Numbered from the stretch's first letter, positions 1 to 8,011 are shown. The stretch is DNA of 64,000 nucleotides from Syntrophomonas sp. UBA4922 (GCA_002398825.1 DHBS01000006.1:64721-128720), one strand, 5' to 3'. Numbers and translations are program-made. Notes: a model not told the origin generated them from the sequence alone.

Positions 1-95
1 TTTTTGGTAAGATAAACAGGTTCAGACTTTTCTTTGCATATTCTGGTTATTTCACCAAGCTCTGTCCTTAGAGCGGTGGTAGGCTTAATAATCAT
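1..95 (-). CDS. Phd/YefM-family antitoxin, N-terminal 31 codons only
   Basis: The minus strand reads MIIKPTTALRTELGEI..., continuing to ..EPVYLTK at the window edge. This is the typical N-terminus of Phd/YefM type II antitoxins: an 'I-KPs-LR' start, then a helix, then 'PVylTKnG'. These proteins bind their own promoter through this N-terminal domain and neutralise a RelE- or Doc-type toxin through the C-terminus. The ATG is at 93-95, with a strong AGGGGTGA Shine-Dalgarno about 7 bases upstream. The rest of the gene and any partner toxin lie outside the window. The adjacent broken Fic gene suggests a toxin-antitoxin-rich accessory patch. The family call rests on 31 residues only. Confidence 0.7.
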   Translation of the reverse strand, partial: MIIKPTTALRTELGEITRICKEKSEPVYLTK

Positions 96-356
96 TATCA
101 ATCACCCCTGTGCAATATTAAGTCTTAATTATGCTATTATTATATACTTTAATAATGCGGTTATTACGATCAAATATTTTATTCCATGCCAAGTCGTTCA
201 AAGAGTATACCCCGGACTGGTTCAGAAGCACCTGGAAGATCATGAACTTCGGCAGCGCGTTTCTGCCGTCAACCCTGCTTGGGCGCCATGTCGGACAGCA
301 TGTTATCTGTATATAAACGGAACGTGCGGCAATTAAAATGAAAGTATACGTCTCAC
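96..356. other. Intergenic DNA with no supported gene
   Basis: This stretch lies between the divergent antitoxin start and the Fic promoter. It is AT-rich to about position 180, then more GC-rich. A short open frame on the plus strand (about 131-316) gives no recognisable protein and has no convincing ribosome binding site, so I did not call it. It may be the remnant of a lost gene, since the neighbouring Fic gene is also decayed. Confidence 0.4.
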
Positions 357-406
357 ATAGGCAAAAATGTTTGTTTTTTACCCATTTAATGTTTACATAG
401 GTAAAA
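357..406. promoter_or_regulatory. Operator-like array of ATAGGYAAAA repeats upstream of the Fic gene
   Basis: Three near-identical decamers lie about 20 bases apart: ATAGGCAAAA at 357-366 (plus), ATGGGTAAAA at 376-385 (minus) and ATAGGTAAAA at 397-406 (plus). The third overlaps the promoter's -35 box. A fourth, CATAGGTAA, lies on the minus strand at 459-467 inside the first codons. Spacing near two helical turns suggests cooperative repressor binding on one DNA face. The regulator is unknown. Confidence 0.5.
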
Positions 407-420
407 GCGAGCCATATAAT
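392..420 (+). promoter_or_regulatory. Strong sigma-A-type promoter for the Fic gene
   Basis: TTTACA at 392-397 and a perfect TATAAT at 415-420 are separated by exactly 17 bases. They sit 25 bases upstream of the ATG at 445. The -35 box overlaps the third ATAGGTAAAA repeat, so occupancy of that site would block transcription. Confidence 0.75.
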
Positions 421-444
421 GCCTATATGAAGGAGACGTGAATA

Positions 445-1070
445 ATGATTGAAGATAAATTACCTATGCTGCCACCCGACATAGAACTGGAAACCAAGCC
501 TGTTTTAAGACAATTGGCCGGGGCTAACCGCGCATTGGCGAATTAAAAGGATATGCTGCAACCATACCTAACAAACATATATTGATCAATGCGGTTATCA
601 TCAACGAAGCCAAAGATAGTTCTGCTATTGAGAACATCATTACCACCCATGATGAGTTGTATAAAGCCATGAGTCAGGCCGGATATAAAAACCCGGCCGC
701 CAAGGAAGTAGTAAGCTATCGTACAGCGCTCTGGCATGGTTATCAATTAGTTCAGGAGCGGGAAATGCTTACAACGAATATGATCATCGATATCCACTCC
801 CTGATCGAAAACAAACAGGTCGGAATACGTAAATTACCGGGTACCGTGCTCAAGAACGAAGCAACCGGCGAAGTCATCTATACTCCGCCGGGCGGTGAGC
901 AGGAAATTTTGAGCCTAATGGCCAACCTGGAAGGATATATTAACGAAGATCTTGATGGGGTTGACCCTCTGGTGAAACTGGCGGTGATCCACTACCAATT
1001 TGAGAGCATCCATCCTTTTTACGATGGCAATGGCAGAACCGGCCGTATTATCAACGTTCTATATCGGTAG
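445..1070 (+). pseudogene. Fic-domain protein, frameshifted and C-terminally truncated
   Basis: Fic proteins transfer AMP or another nucleotide monophosphate to hydroxyl side chains. The start ATG at 445 has an AGGAGA ribosome site 8 bases upstream and encodes the usual N-terminal helix (..PPDIELETKPVLRQL..ANRALA). That frame stops at 544-546. The homology resumes one base out of register at about 540 (ELKGYAATIPNKHILIN...EAKDSSAIENIITTHDELYKA), which implies a single-base deletion. The inhibitory-helix-like motif (S/T)xxxExNR has a related segment SSAIENI. The catalytic core HPFYDGNGRTGR is intact, but the protein ends ten residues later, whereas full-length relatives continue for over 150 more residues. 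Two lesions make this a pseudogene, although a downstream fragment with the active site could still be translated. Confidence 0.85.
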
Positions 1071-1105
1071 TATTGACTCGCATGACATCACCCCTCAATC
1101 CTTAT

Positions 1106-1138
1106 ATTAGCTATATAGTCGAGGAAAATTAGCTATAT
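1106..1138. repeat. Perfect 11-bp direct repeat, 22-base period
   Basis: ATTAGCTATAT occurs at 1106-1116 and again at 1128-1138, between the broken end of the Fic gene and splB. The period equals about two helical turns. It could be a binding site or the scar of the event that removed the Fic C-terminus. No function can be assigned. Confidence 0.4.
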
Positions 1139-1148
1139 TAAAGATGCT

Positions 1149-1160
1149 CCCGCCAGCGGG
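1149..1160 (-). terminator. Weak terminator-like hairpin after splB
   Basis: CCCGC-CA-GCGGG forms a 5-bp GC stem about 40 bases after the splB stop codon. On the minus strand the following bases (AGCATCTTTAATA) contain only a short U run, so termination would be weak. Confidence 0.3.
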
Positions 1161-1197
1161 ATTCTTAGCCTAATAGCGGAGCGGTCTGAAAGGCCGT

Positions 1198-2193
1198 CTA
1201 TACTACATATATTATGGGTATGCCGTTGAGTTTTTGAGCCAGGATTTCCCTCAGATATGCCTCGGCCTGCTGCCGGATATCGGAATTATAGCAGTATTTG
1301 CCCCGTCCTCTCCCGGTCATCAGGGATTTATCGTATAATTGAACTGCCCTGGGGAAGGCTTCGGCATTAATGACCCGGTGGATATAGCTGTAAGTCATAA
1401 AGATGATTTCAATAAATAAATCCCGCTTGAGTTCATCGCTGAGTTCGTCGGCCAGCTGCTCAATGAGCTGCGCATAAAGCTCTTTCCAGTTGTCCAGCAA
1501 TACTACCGGCGCAATCAGAAGCCCCACTTTGTAGCCCGCGGCATGCATTTGCCGCAGGGCCTGGATTCTTCCTTGCAAAGAAGAGGTGCCCAGCTCCAGC
1601 CTTTGGATGATCGGTTGGGGATTGACGCTCATGCGCATGATGGTCCTGCCCCCGTGATTCAAGGGGAGCAGAGCCTCCACCATGTCGAACTTGGTGGGAA
1701 AAGTGAGGCAGCCCTTGGGACTTGTGGCGAAGTTTTCTATGGTCCATTCCAGATTGCCGGTTATGGTATTCTCCAAAATCAAGTCGCTGTTGCTGCCGAT
1801 TTCAAAGGTTAAATCCCGGGGTGAACGGCAGGCGGTTTTCATGATTCGCTCCAGCATTTGCTCACGGTTGACAAAAAGCCGCAAATAGGAGCATTTATTG
1901 AAATTGCACACCAAATAGCAATAAAGGCACATGGCCTTGCAGCCGGACGAGGTGTAAGGAACCAGAAAATCCGAGACTTTGTGATTGGGGGTATATTTTA
2001 AACTCTTTCGCACCCCCAGGATCAGGTAGCGTTTCATGTACGCAAACTCCCGGTTGGGATTCTTGCGCAATTCTTCTATATTATTATGGCTTTCAACGGC
2101 TGTCCAGGGTACATGCGCAAACTTCTCCCGCAGTTGTCTGCCCAGTTCATAATTCAAAACCGCCGGCTCATAATATATTTTTTCCGGAAACAA
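1198..2193 (-). CDS. splB: Spore photoproduct lyase (radical SAM DNA repair)
   Basis: SplB repairs the 5-thyminyl-5,6-dihydrothymine dimer (spore photoproduct) during germination, using a 5'-deoxyadenosyl radical. The 331-residue product has the radical SAM motif SGCKAMCLYC, with Cys85, Cys89 and Cys92 in the family's CX3CX2C spacing. It also has family blocks FVPY/FLVPYTSSGC, FEIGSNSDLI, RMSVNPQ, LELGTSSLQGRI and GYKVGLLIAP. Start is TTG at 2191-2193, with AGGAGG 7 bases upstream. From memory of the B. subtilis enzyme, the hydrogen-donor Cys141 lies in FEASCTSD. Here that position is Ser133, so another Cys (96, 101 or 121) would have to serve. The gene shows that the organism forms spores. 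It stands alone in this window. Confidence 0.93.
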   Translation of the reverse strand: MFPEKIYYEPAVLNYELGRQLREKFAHVPWTAVESHNNIEELRKNPNREFAYMKRYLILGVRKSLKYTPNHKVSDFLVPYTSSGCKAMCLYCYLVCNFNKCSYLRLFVNREQMLERIMKTACRSPRDLTFEIGSNSDLILENTITGNLEWTIENFATSPKGCLTFPTKFDMVEALLPLNHGGRTIMRMSVNPQPIIQRLELGTSSLQGRIQALRQMHAAGYKVGLLIAPVVLLDNWKELYAQLIEQLADELSDELKRDLFIEIIFMTYSYIHRVINAEAFPRAVQLYDKSLMTGRGRGKYCYNSDIRQQAEAYLREILAQKLNGIPIIYVV

Positions 2194-2529
2194 AGCCCCA
2201 CCTCCTGGAGCTATTATCTCAAAGGGCGATATTTCCTATACGCAAGCTGACCGGCCGGGAGCTGGAGAAACCTATGTCCAAGTGATTCCGATAATTTCGC
2301 TTATTACTATCTTTGATTTCATTTTGCAGCAACCGGCCGCTTAATTCCTCAATAAATTTCATGGTCGGACGCCAATCCCACTGCCTTCCCTTAATTGGCA
2401 GACAGTGCCACAGTTTAATCTTCAAACCTGATTATGCAGTTTCAAACTTGCCGATGGATTGATTTTTGCTGTAAAATCAATGCCAAGAAAAAGCGCGGTC
2501 ATATGCAAATGTGAGGATAAGGACAGCCT
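2194..2529. other. Divergent intergenic region between splB and the DtxR-family gene
   Basis: About 336 bases separate the two divergent genes. A 68-codon open frame on the minus strand (2219-2425, TTG start) has no clear ribosome site and no recognisable motif, so I do not call it. Just before 2530 the plus strand carries AGGATAAGGA as the ribosome binding region. I could not define promoters with confidence. Confidence 0.4.
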
Positions 2530-2937
2530 ATGCAAAATCTAACCTTTACCATGGAAAACTATCTAGAGGCAATTTATGAACTTTCCAGAGACGGAAAAGG
2601 GGCTAGGGTATCGGATATCGCCGCCAGACTGGGGGTCACCAAAGCGAGTACCAACAGCGCCGTGGCCACTCTTTCCGAAAAGGGCTTGATCGTCAATGAA
2701 AAGTATAAAGAAGTGTATCTTACTCCCGCCGGCCTTGAACTGGCGGAGTTTACCGCCAACAAACACCATGTCATCCGCCAATTTTTAATGACGATATTGA
2801 ATATTGAGCCCATTGTCGCCGATAAAGACGCCTGCGCCATTGAACACGTCATCAGTATGGATTCCATCAATGCTATGCAGGAGTTTATCCAAAATTATAA
2901 AGATAAAAATAAAGAGCACCCGGTCCGTGAAAAATAA
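2530..2937 (+). CDS. DtxR/MntR-family metal-dependent transcriptional regulator
   Basis: The 135-residue product has the N-terminal winged helix (about residues 5-65; ARVSDIAARLGVTKASTNSAVATLSEKGLI) and the metal-binding dimerisation domain of the DtxR/MntR family. There is no C-terminal SH3-like domain, so it is MntR-sized. Likely metal ligands are Glu13, His79/His80, Cys102, Glu105 and His106 (DACAIEHVIS). Cys102 resembles iron-type DtxR/IdeR rather than manganese-type MntR, which has Glu there. Asn10 replaces the Met/Asp of the two reference types, so metal specificity is unclear. ATG at 2530 follows AGGATAAGGA. It converges with a ZIP transporter whose stop codon is only 17 bases away, and whose promoter holds a palindrome this protein might bind. 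Confidence 0.88.
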   Translation: MQNLTFTMENYLEAIYELSRDGKGARVSDIAARLGVTKASTNSAVATLSEKGLIVNEKYKEVYLTPAGLELAEFTANKHHVIRQFLMTILNIEPIVADKDACAIEHVISMDSINAMQEFIQNYKDKNKEHPVREK

Positions 2938-2954
2938 TTTTTTTCATAAAAATC

Positions 2955-3770
2955 CTATATAAAAAGCAATAAGCTCACTGCAATCACTATCATACCGCCC
3001 ATCAATCCGTAAATAGCCAGATGCGCTTCTCCATACTCCCTGGCCATGGGCAAGAGCTCATCAAGGGAGATAAAAACCATGATTCCGGCTACCAGGGCGA
3101 AAAGCACCCCAAAAACCATATCGTTGAAGAAACTAAATAGAATCAGATACCCCACCAGCGCTCCCACCGGTTCTGAAAGTCCCGATAAAAAGGAGAGCCA
3201 AAAAGCTTTGTGGCGGTTCCCGGTGGCATAGTAGACCGGAACACTCACCGCAATTCCTTCCGGAATATTATGGATGGCAATGGCAAAAGCAATGGCAATG
3301 CCGAGGCCAGGGTCTTTAATGGCCATGGTGAAAGTCGCCAGCCCTTCCGGGAAGTTGTGAATGGCGATGGCCAAAGCGGTCAGCATGCCCATCCGCATGA
3401 GTTTGGTCGAGTCCACCGGTCGGGAGGAAGCCTCCCGGATCTCTCCGACTCTATGCGGTTCATGAGGATTTTCTTCCGCCGGAACCAAGCGGTCTATAAG
3501 CGCAATCAAAAACATCCCGGCAAAAAAGGCCCCGGCGGTGGCCCAATCGCCTGCGCTGGGTCCCAGAACCTGCCCTAATGCTTCTCTGGCCTTCTGATAG
3601 ATTTCGACCATTGAAACATAGATCATGACCCCGGCGGAAAAACCCAGCGCGACGGAAAGAAACTTGGTATTGTCGTTTTTGGTGAAAAAAACCAGCACAC
3701 TGCCGATTCCGGTGGAAAGGCCCGCGGCCAGGGTCAAGGCAAAGGCGAACATGAAAGCAGAAGTATCCAT
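2955..3770 (-). CDS. zupT: ZIP-family divalent metal transporter (ZupT-like)
   Basis: This is an integral membrane transporter that brings Zn2+, Fe2+ or Mn2+ into the cytoplasm. The 271-residue product has about eight hydrophobic segments and the two paired ZIP signatures, HNFPEG at 138-143 and HNIPEG at 167-172, which form the binuclear metal site. A His/Glu-rich loop (EENPHEPHRVGE, about 99-110) lies before the signature helices. ATG at 3770 has GGAGG 7 bases upstream. It is transcribed towards the DtxR-family regulator and has an operator-like palindrome in its upstream region, so metal-dependent control is likely. Exact metal preference cannot be read from the sequence. Confidence 0.93.
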   Translation of the reverse strand: MDTSAFMFAFALTLAAGLSTGIGSVLVFFTKNDNTKFLSVALGFSAGVMIYVSMVEIYQKAREALGQVLGPSAGDWATAGAFFAGMFLIALIDRLVPAEENPHEPHRVGEIREASSRPVDSTKLMRMGMLTALAIAIHNFPEGLATFTMAIKDPGLGIAIAFAIAIHNIPEGIAVSVPVYYATGNRHKAFWLSFLSGLSEPVGALVGYLILFSFFNDMVFGVLFALVAGIMVFISLDELLPMAREYGEAHLAIYGLMGGMIVIAVSLLLFI

Positions 3771-3793
3771 TTGATTACCTCCATGCCTATAGT

Positions 3794-3813
3794 AAACCCT
3801 AGTATGAGGGTTT
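3794..3813. promoter_or_regulatory. 20-bp operator-like palindrome upstream of the ZIP gene
   Basis: AAACCCT and AGGGTTT form perfect 7-bp arms around a 6-base centre, 24 bases upstream of the ZIP start codon. On the minus strand the palindrome sits between a TTGTCA -35-like and a TTTACT -10-like element. A second dyad (TTTGACA at 3812-3818, TGTCAAA at 3840-3846) adjoins it. The neighbouring DtxR-family protein is the obvious candidate ligand. That link is inferred. Confidence 0.5.
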
Positions 3814-3987
3814 TGACAAATGCTTATGCTTATTTACGATGTCAAATGAATAAACCCCCGCCCAACGAAAACATGAGCCAATCCTGCCCCCATTTTTATG
3901 AACCTAGCCAACCCCGGCTCTTCGGAAATCACCTGTAGCTGGTTGTCAAATAGGACAGGGTTTTTCGCTGATTTTCATATACTATGA

Positions 3988-4026
3988 AAAAGTACAGCAG
4001 GATGCCGGACATCCTGCTGTACTTTT
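3988..4026. terminator. Strong terminator hairpin after argG
   Basis: A perfect 17-bp stem (AAAAGTACAGCAGGATG and its complement) encloses the 5-base loop CCGGA. It lies about 50 bases downstream of the argG stop codon. On the minus strand the stem ends in CTTTTTC, giving a U tract. It closes the arginine transcription unit. Confidence 0.85.
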
Positions 4027-4076
4027 CAAATCAGCTTTCCGATATGGTTGCTAATTATGCCAGGAAAAGCTGGCGC

Positions 4077-5288
4077 TCAACCTTGCTGGTTTTTAATTCT
4101 CCGCTCCAGCAAAGCCTGCACTTTCAAAGGCAGGCCGAAAAGGTTGATGAATCCTTCGGCATCTTGGTGGCTGTAGAATTCATCCTGGCTGAAGGTGGCC
4201 AGTTGCTCATTGTAAAGAGAATAGGGTGATTGGGAGGCCACCGCTTCGCAACTGCCTTTATAGAGCTTGACCCTGACCGACCCGGTCACGGTCTTTTGAG
4301 TCTCGTTGATAAATGCATCCATGGCGTAGCGCAGTTTTGTGAACCAGTTGCCGTCATAAACCAGTTCGGCATATTTTACCGCCATCTGCTCTTTGAATTG
4401 CAGGGTGCGGCGGTCCAGGGTAAGCCGCTCCAGTTCTTCATGGGCGCGGTAAAGGATGGTTCCTCCCGGGGTTTCATACACGCCGCGGGATTTCATCCCC
4501 ACCAGGCGGTTTTCCACCAGGCTGACGATCCCCACCCCATTGGCCCCGCCCAAGCGGTTGAGTTCACTCAAGAGTTCCACCGGGCCGTAATCCTTGCCGT
4601 CCAGGGATACCGGTTCGCCCTGCTCGAAGCCTATCTCCACATAGGCGGGTTTATCCGGGGCCTGTTCCGGCGGTACGGTCAACACCAGGACATCATCTTT
4701 GCGCTCGTTGGCGGGATCCTCTAGATTTCCGCCTTCGTGGGAGATATGCCACAGGTTGCGGTCGCGGCTGTAGATCTTTTCCTTGCTGACCGGGACCTCC
4801 ACCCCGTGAGCCAGGGCATAATCAATGGCGTCTTCCCGGGACTTGATGTTCCATTCCCTCCAGGGGGCTACAATTTTGAGGTCGGGATTCAAGGCCTTGA
4901 CAGTCAACTCAAAGCGCACCTGATCGTTGCCTTTGCCGGTGGCGCCGTGACATACCGCCTCAGCTCCTTCCATCTCGGCCACCTTGACCAGGTATTTGGC
5001 GATCAAAGGCCGGGCAAAAGAAGTCCCCAGGAGGTATTTGCCCTCATATATGGCTCCGGATTTCATCACCGGGTAGACATACTCGCGCACGAATTCTTCT
5101 CTCAGGTCTTCCACATAAATCTTGGAGGCCCCTGATTTAACCGCTTTTTCACGCACCGGGTCCAATTCTTCACCCTGTCCCAGGTCGGCGCAGAACGCGA
5201 TGACCTCATAGCCGTAATTCTCCCGCAGCCAGGGAATGATGATGGAGGTATCCAGCCCTCCCGAATATGCCAGAATGATTTTGGCCAT
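4077..5288 (-). CDS. argG: Argininosuccinate synthase
   Basis: ArgG joins citrulline and aspartate with ATP to make argininosuccinate, the seventh step of arginine synthesis. The product has the N-type ATP pyrophosphatase P-loop AYSGGLDTS near the N-terminus, then [25 protein letters not shown], and the C-terminal tetramer domain with [12 protein letters not shown] start it at the ATG of [11 protein letters not shown] (5288), which has GGGAGG 8 bases upstream. An upstream in-frame TTG overlaps that ribosome site and is unlikely. This is the last gene of the arg run and is followed by a perfect terminator. argH, the next enzyme, is not in the window. Confidence 0.97.
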   Translation of the reverse strand: MAKIILAYSGGLDTSIIIPWLRENYGYEVIAFCADLGQGEELDPVREKAVKSGASKIYVEDLREEFVREYVYPVMKSGAIYEGKYLLGTSFARPLIAKYLVKVAEMEGAEAVCHGATGKGNDQVRFELTVKALNPDLKIVAPWREWNIKSREDAIDYALAHGVEVPVSKEKIYSRDRNLWHISHEGGNLEDPANERKDDVLVLTVPPEQAPDKPAYVEIGFEQGEPVSLDGKDYGPVELLSELNRLGGANGVGIVSLVENRLVGMKSRGVYETPGGTILYRAHEELERLTLDRRTLQFKEQMAVKYAELVYDGNWFTKLRYAMDAFINETQKTVTGSVRVKLYKGSCEAVASQSPYSLYNEQLATFSQDEFYSHQDAEGFINLFGLPLKVQALLERRIKNQQG

Positions 5289-5353
5289 GTGTTTTCCTCC
5301 CAATAGTGATATTTATGACATTAATATTTTAACCCGCTTCAATCCCCTGTTCG

Positions 5354-5800
5354 TCAATTTTCTTCAAAGCCGGCCGGATAATCCCAGGAATAAGCATGGA
5401 TGTCCTCTCTTTGCACCCAGCCCAGTCCTTCGTAAAAAGTGATGGCACCGCTGTTGTCCCGGTAAACGAACAGGTTTACCTTGACGGCTCCCCGCTGCCT
5501 CATTACTTTGAGACAGCGCTCCAGCAGAACCTTTCCCAACTTCCGACGGCGCCAGGGGGGCGAAACCGCCAGATGATATATCATCCCCCGCCGGCCGTCG
5601 AATCCGCCCAGAATGGTGCCCACCATAGTTTCTCCCTGCCATGCTATCAAGCAGGAGCCCGGATTATTGGTCAGCATTATCTCCAATGCCCAGGGTTCAT
5701 CGCTGCGGCCCAGGCCGACCCCATCGATTTCCTGCCAGAATTCTATCATAGCTGGTATGTTCTCCGGCCTGGCTTCTTCAATCACCCAGTTCGACTCCAT
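5354..5800 (-). CDS. GNAT-family N-acetyltransferase inside the arg cluster
   Basis: The product of about 148 residues shows the GNAT fold: acetyl-CoA motif A as YHLAVSPPWRRRKLGKVLLERCL, then KVNLFVYRDNSGAITFYEGLGW as motif B. The substrate is unknown. Similar genes in other genomes modify small molecules or protein N-termini. Lying between argF and argG suggests co-transcription with arginine synthesis, but ArgJ already supplies N-acetylglutamate, so no arg role is required. The start is uncertain: ATG at 5800 has GGGGGAGG very close by, while a TTG at 5830, two bases after the argF stop, is also in frame. Confidence 0.8.
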   Translation of the reverse strand: MESNWVIEEARPENIPAMIEFWQEIDGVGLGRSDEPWALEIMLTNNPGSCLIAWQGETMVGTILGGFDGRRGMIYHLAVSPPWRRRKLGKVLLERCLKVMRQRGAVKVNLFVYRDNSGAITFYEGLGWVQREDIHAYSWDYPAGFEEN

Positions 5801-5832
5801 CCCCTCCCCCAAGATAATCAGAACCTGCAAGT

Positions 5833-6774
5833 TTATATGGTTAAAGCCATGATGGCTTTATGAGCATGGAGACGGTTCTCCGATTCGTCGAAAATGGCTG
5901 ACTGCGGTCCGTCCATGACCTCGTCGGTAATTTCTTTGCCCCGTTTGGCGGGAAGGCAATGCAATACTATGGCATCAGGGCGGGCCAGGCTCATCAGCTG
6001 GTTGTTGACCTGATAACTCCGGAAGGCCTGCTCTTTCTGACCGGCCTGCTCTTCCTGCCCCATACTGGCCCAGACATCGGTATAGATGACATCGGCATCT
6101 TGAGCGGCCTGGGCCGGATCGTTAACCACCCACAGCCTGGCCCCGCTCTGTTCCGCATCTTCCCGGGCTTGTTTGAAAACTACCGGATCAGGTTCATACC
6201 CGCCCGGAGAAGCGATGACTACGTCCATGCCCACCTTGGCGCCTCCGTAAAGCAATTCATGGGCCACATTGTTGCCGTCGCCGATGAAGGCCAGTTTCAG
6301 GCCTTTAAGCCCGCCTTTATGCTCCAGAATGGTCATCATATCGCCGATCACCTGGGTGGGGTGCAGAAGGTCGGTGAGGCCGTTTATGACCGGAACCGAG
6401 GACCAGCGGGCCAGTTCCAGCACTTCATCATGATCAAAGGTGCGGATCATAATGCCGTCCAACATGCGGGCCAGAACCAGTGCGGTGTCTTTGATGGTTT
6501 CACCCCGGCCTAATTGTATGTCTCTGGGGCTTAAAAACAGGGCATGGCCGCCCAGTTGATACATCCCTACTTCAAAAGCCACCCGGGTGCGGGTGGAAGC
6601 CTTCTGAAAGATCATGCCCAGGGTTTTTCCGGCCAGGTAAGAATGGGCGACACCCTTTTTCTGAAGCTTTTTAATTTCAACCGCGGCTTCAAGTATGTAA
6701 GCCACTTCCTGCGGCGTAAAGTCATGTATGCTTATAAAATCCCGGCCCCGTATGAGATCACTGAGTTGGTACAT
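5833..6774 (-). CDS. argF: Ornithine carbamoyltransferase
   Basis: ArgF forms citrulline from ornithine and carbamoyl phosphate. The 313-residue product has all diagnostic motifs: the carbamoyl phosphate loop STRTR at 60-64, HPTQ at 138-141, and the ornithine-side HCLPAKRG at 272-279. Its length is normal for the catabolic/anabolic OTC family, and the operon context makes it anabolic. ATG at 6774 has AAGGAG 8 bases upstream. It follows argD by about 43 bases and precedes the GNAT gene. Its substrate carbamoyl phosphate would need CarAB, and carA occurs elsewhere in this window. Confidence 0.97.
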   Translation of the reverse strand: MYQLSDLIRGRDFISIHDFTPQEVAYILEAAVEIKKLQKKGVAHSYLAGKTLGMIFQKASTRTRVAFEVGMYQLGGHALFLSPRDIQLGRGETIKDTALVLARMLDGIMIRTFDHDEVLELARWSSVPVINGLTDLLHPTQVIGDMMTILEHKGGLKGLKLAFIGDGNNVAHELLYGGAKVGMDVVIASPGGYEPDPVVFKQAREDAEQSGARLWVVNDPAQAAQDADVIYTDVWASMGQEEQAGQKEQAFRSYQVNNQLMSLARPDAIVLHCLPAKRGKEITDEVMDGPQSAIFDESENRLHAHKAIMALTI

Positions 6775-6817
6775 TTAATACACTCCTTCATATATATATT
6801 TCTTCTAGGCGATGATT

Positions 6818-8011
6818 TCAGCCGGCAGCTGATTCCCCCAAAACCTGGGCAAAGATAGCCACAGCCTGCTCGATCTCATCATCACTCACCGTCAGGGGAG
6901 GCACCATGCGCACCACTTTGGGGCCGGCTCCTACCAGCAGCAGGCCCTTGCTCATGCAGCGGTTAATGATGTCAGCCACTTCCACAGACATCTCAATCCC
7001 CACCATAAGCCCCTGACCGCGAATTTCCACTATGCGCGAGTCTGAGATGCCCTGCAGCTTGTTCATCAAATACTGCCCGGCCTGGCCGACCCGGTCCAGG
7101 AAAGGCCTGGCGCTTATTATTTTCAAAACCTGTTCTGCAACCGCGGTTGCCAGGAGATTGCCCCCGAAGGTTGAAGCGTGGTCGCCGGGGGCAAAGCCGC
7201 TGGCGGCCCGGTCGGTGCTGAGCATCGCTCCGATGGGGAAACCTCCCCCCAGTCCCTTGGCTATTGAGACTATATCAGGCTTGACCCCGTAGTTCTGGTA
7301 GGCGAACAGACTGCCGGTGCGTGCCATGCCGCACTGCACCTCGTCAAAAATGAGCAGAATGCCTTCTCGGTCGCATAAATCCCGCAAGCCTTTGAGGAAG
7401 TCGGCCCGGGCCGGCCTGATGCCGCCCTCGCCCTGCACCGGTTCAACTAAAACCGCAGCGGTCTCTTCATTGATCAAGGCTTTCACTGAATCCAGATTAT
7501 TGAACTCGGCGTACTGGAAGCCCTCCGGCAGAGGGGCAAAGCCTTCTTGGTATTTCAACTGTCCGGTGGCGGTAACCGCGGCCAGGGTGCGTCCATGAAA
7601 AGACTGTAAAAAGCTGATGATGTGATTGCGCCGGGGCTGACCCTGGCGGTAAAAGTATTTGCGGCTCAGTTTTATAGCGGCTTCGACGGCCTCGGCGCCG
7701 CTGTTGCAGAAGAAGACCTTATCCAGGCCGGAGCCTTCCACCAGTTTGGCGGCCGCTTTGACCTGCGGCTCAATCCAGTACAGATTGGAGATATGCCACA
7801 GGGTCTCGGCCTGTTTTTTGATTACTGCCACCAGCTCGGGGTGGCAGTGTCCCAGGATGCAGACCGCGATGCCGCCCACAAAATCGAGATAGGCTTTGCC
7901 GTCCGCATCCCACAGCAGGCCCCCTTGCCCGCGCACAAAGGACAGCGGATAGCGCCCATAGGTGTTCATTATGTACTGCTGCCCCTGAGCAGCAATATCA
8001 ACATTGCTCAT
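6818..8011 (-). CDS. argD: Acetylornithine aminotransferase
   Basis: ArgD is a PLP enzyme that converts N-acetylglutamate semialdehyde to N-acetylornithine with glutamate as amino donor. The class III aminotransferase blocks are visible: FCNSGAEAVEAAIK, SFHGRT, VEPVQGEGG, IFDEVQCGMARTG and the PLP lysine in SIAKGLGGGFP. The start at 8011 (MSNVDIAAQGQ) has GGGAGG 8 bases upstream. An earlier in-frame ATG at 8062 would overlap the end of argB and lacks that site. The length of about 397 residues is normal. In this family the same enzyme can also act on succinyl-DAP, but dapL here makes that unnecessary. Confidence 0.96.
   Translation of the reverse strand: MSNVDIAAQGQQYIMNTYGRYPLSFVRGQGGLLWDADGKAYLDFVGGIAVCILGHCHPELVAVIKKQAETLWHISNLYWIEPQVKAAAKLVEGSGLDKVFFCNSGAEAVEAAIKLSRKYFYRQGQPRRNHIISFLQSFHGRTLAAVTATGQLKYQEGFAPLPEGFQYAEFNNLDSVKALINEETAAVLVEPVQGEGGIRPARADFLKGLRDLCDREGILLIFDEVQCGMARTGSLFAYQNYGVKPDIVSIAKGLGGGFPIGAMLSTDRAASGFAPGDHASTFGGNLLATAVAEQVLKIISARPFLDRVGQAGQYLMNKLQGISDSRIVEIRGQGLMVGIEMSVEVADIINRCMSKGLLLVGAGPKVVRMVPPLTVSDDEIEQAVAIFAQVLGESAAG

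Noticed and set aside
131..316. 61-codon plus-strand open frame near the antitoxin
   Set aside because: No recognisable domain and no convincing ribosome site. Possibly a gene remnant.
2219..2425. 68-codon minus-strand open frame upstream of splB
   Set aside because: TTG start without a clear ribosome site and no recognisable motif.
3794..3813. Classical DtxR box
   Set aside because: The arm order (CCCT then AGGG) is opposite to TTAGG-N-CCTAA, so I call it only operator-like.
3984..4229. Plus-strand open frame over the argG terminator
   Set aside because: It runs through a perfect terminator hairpin and antisense to argG.
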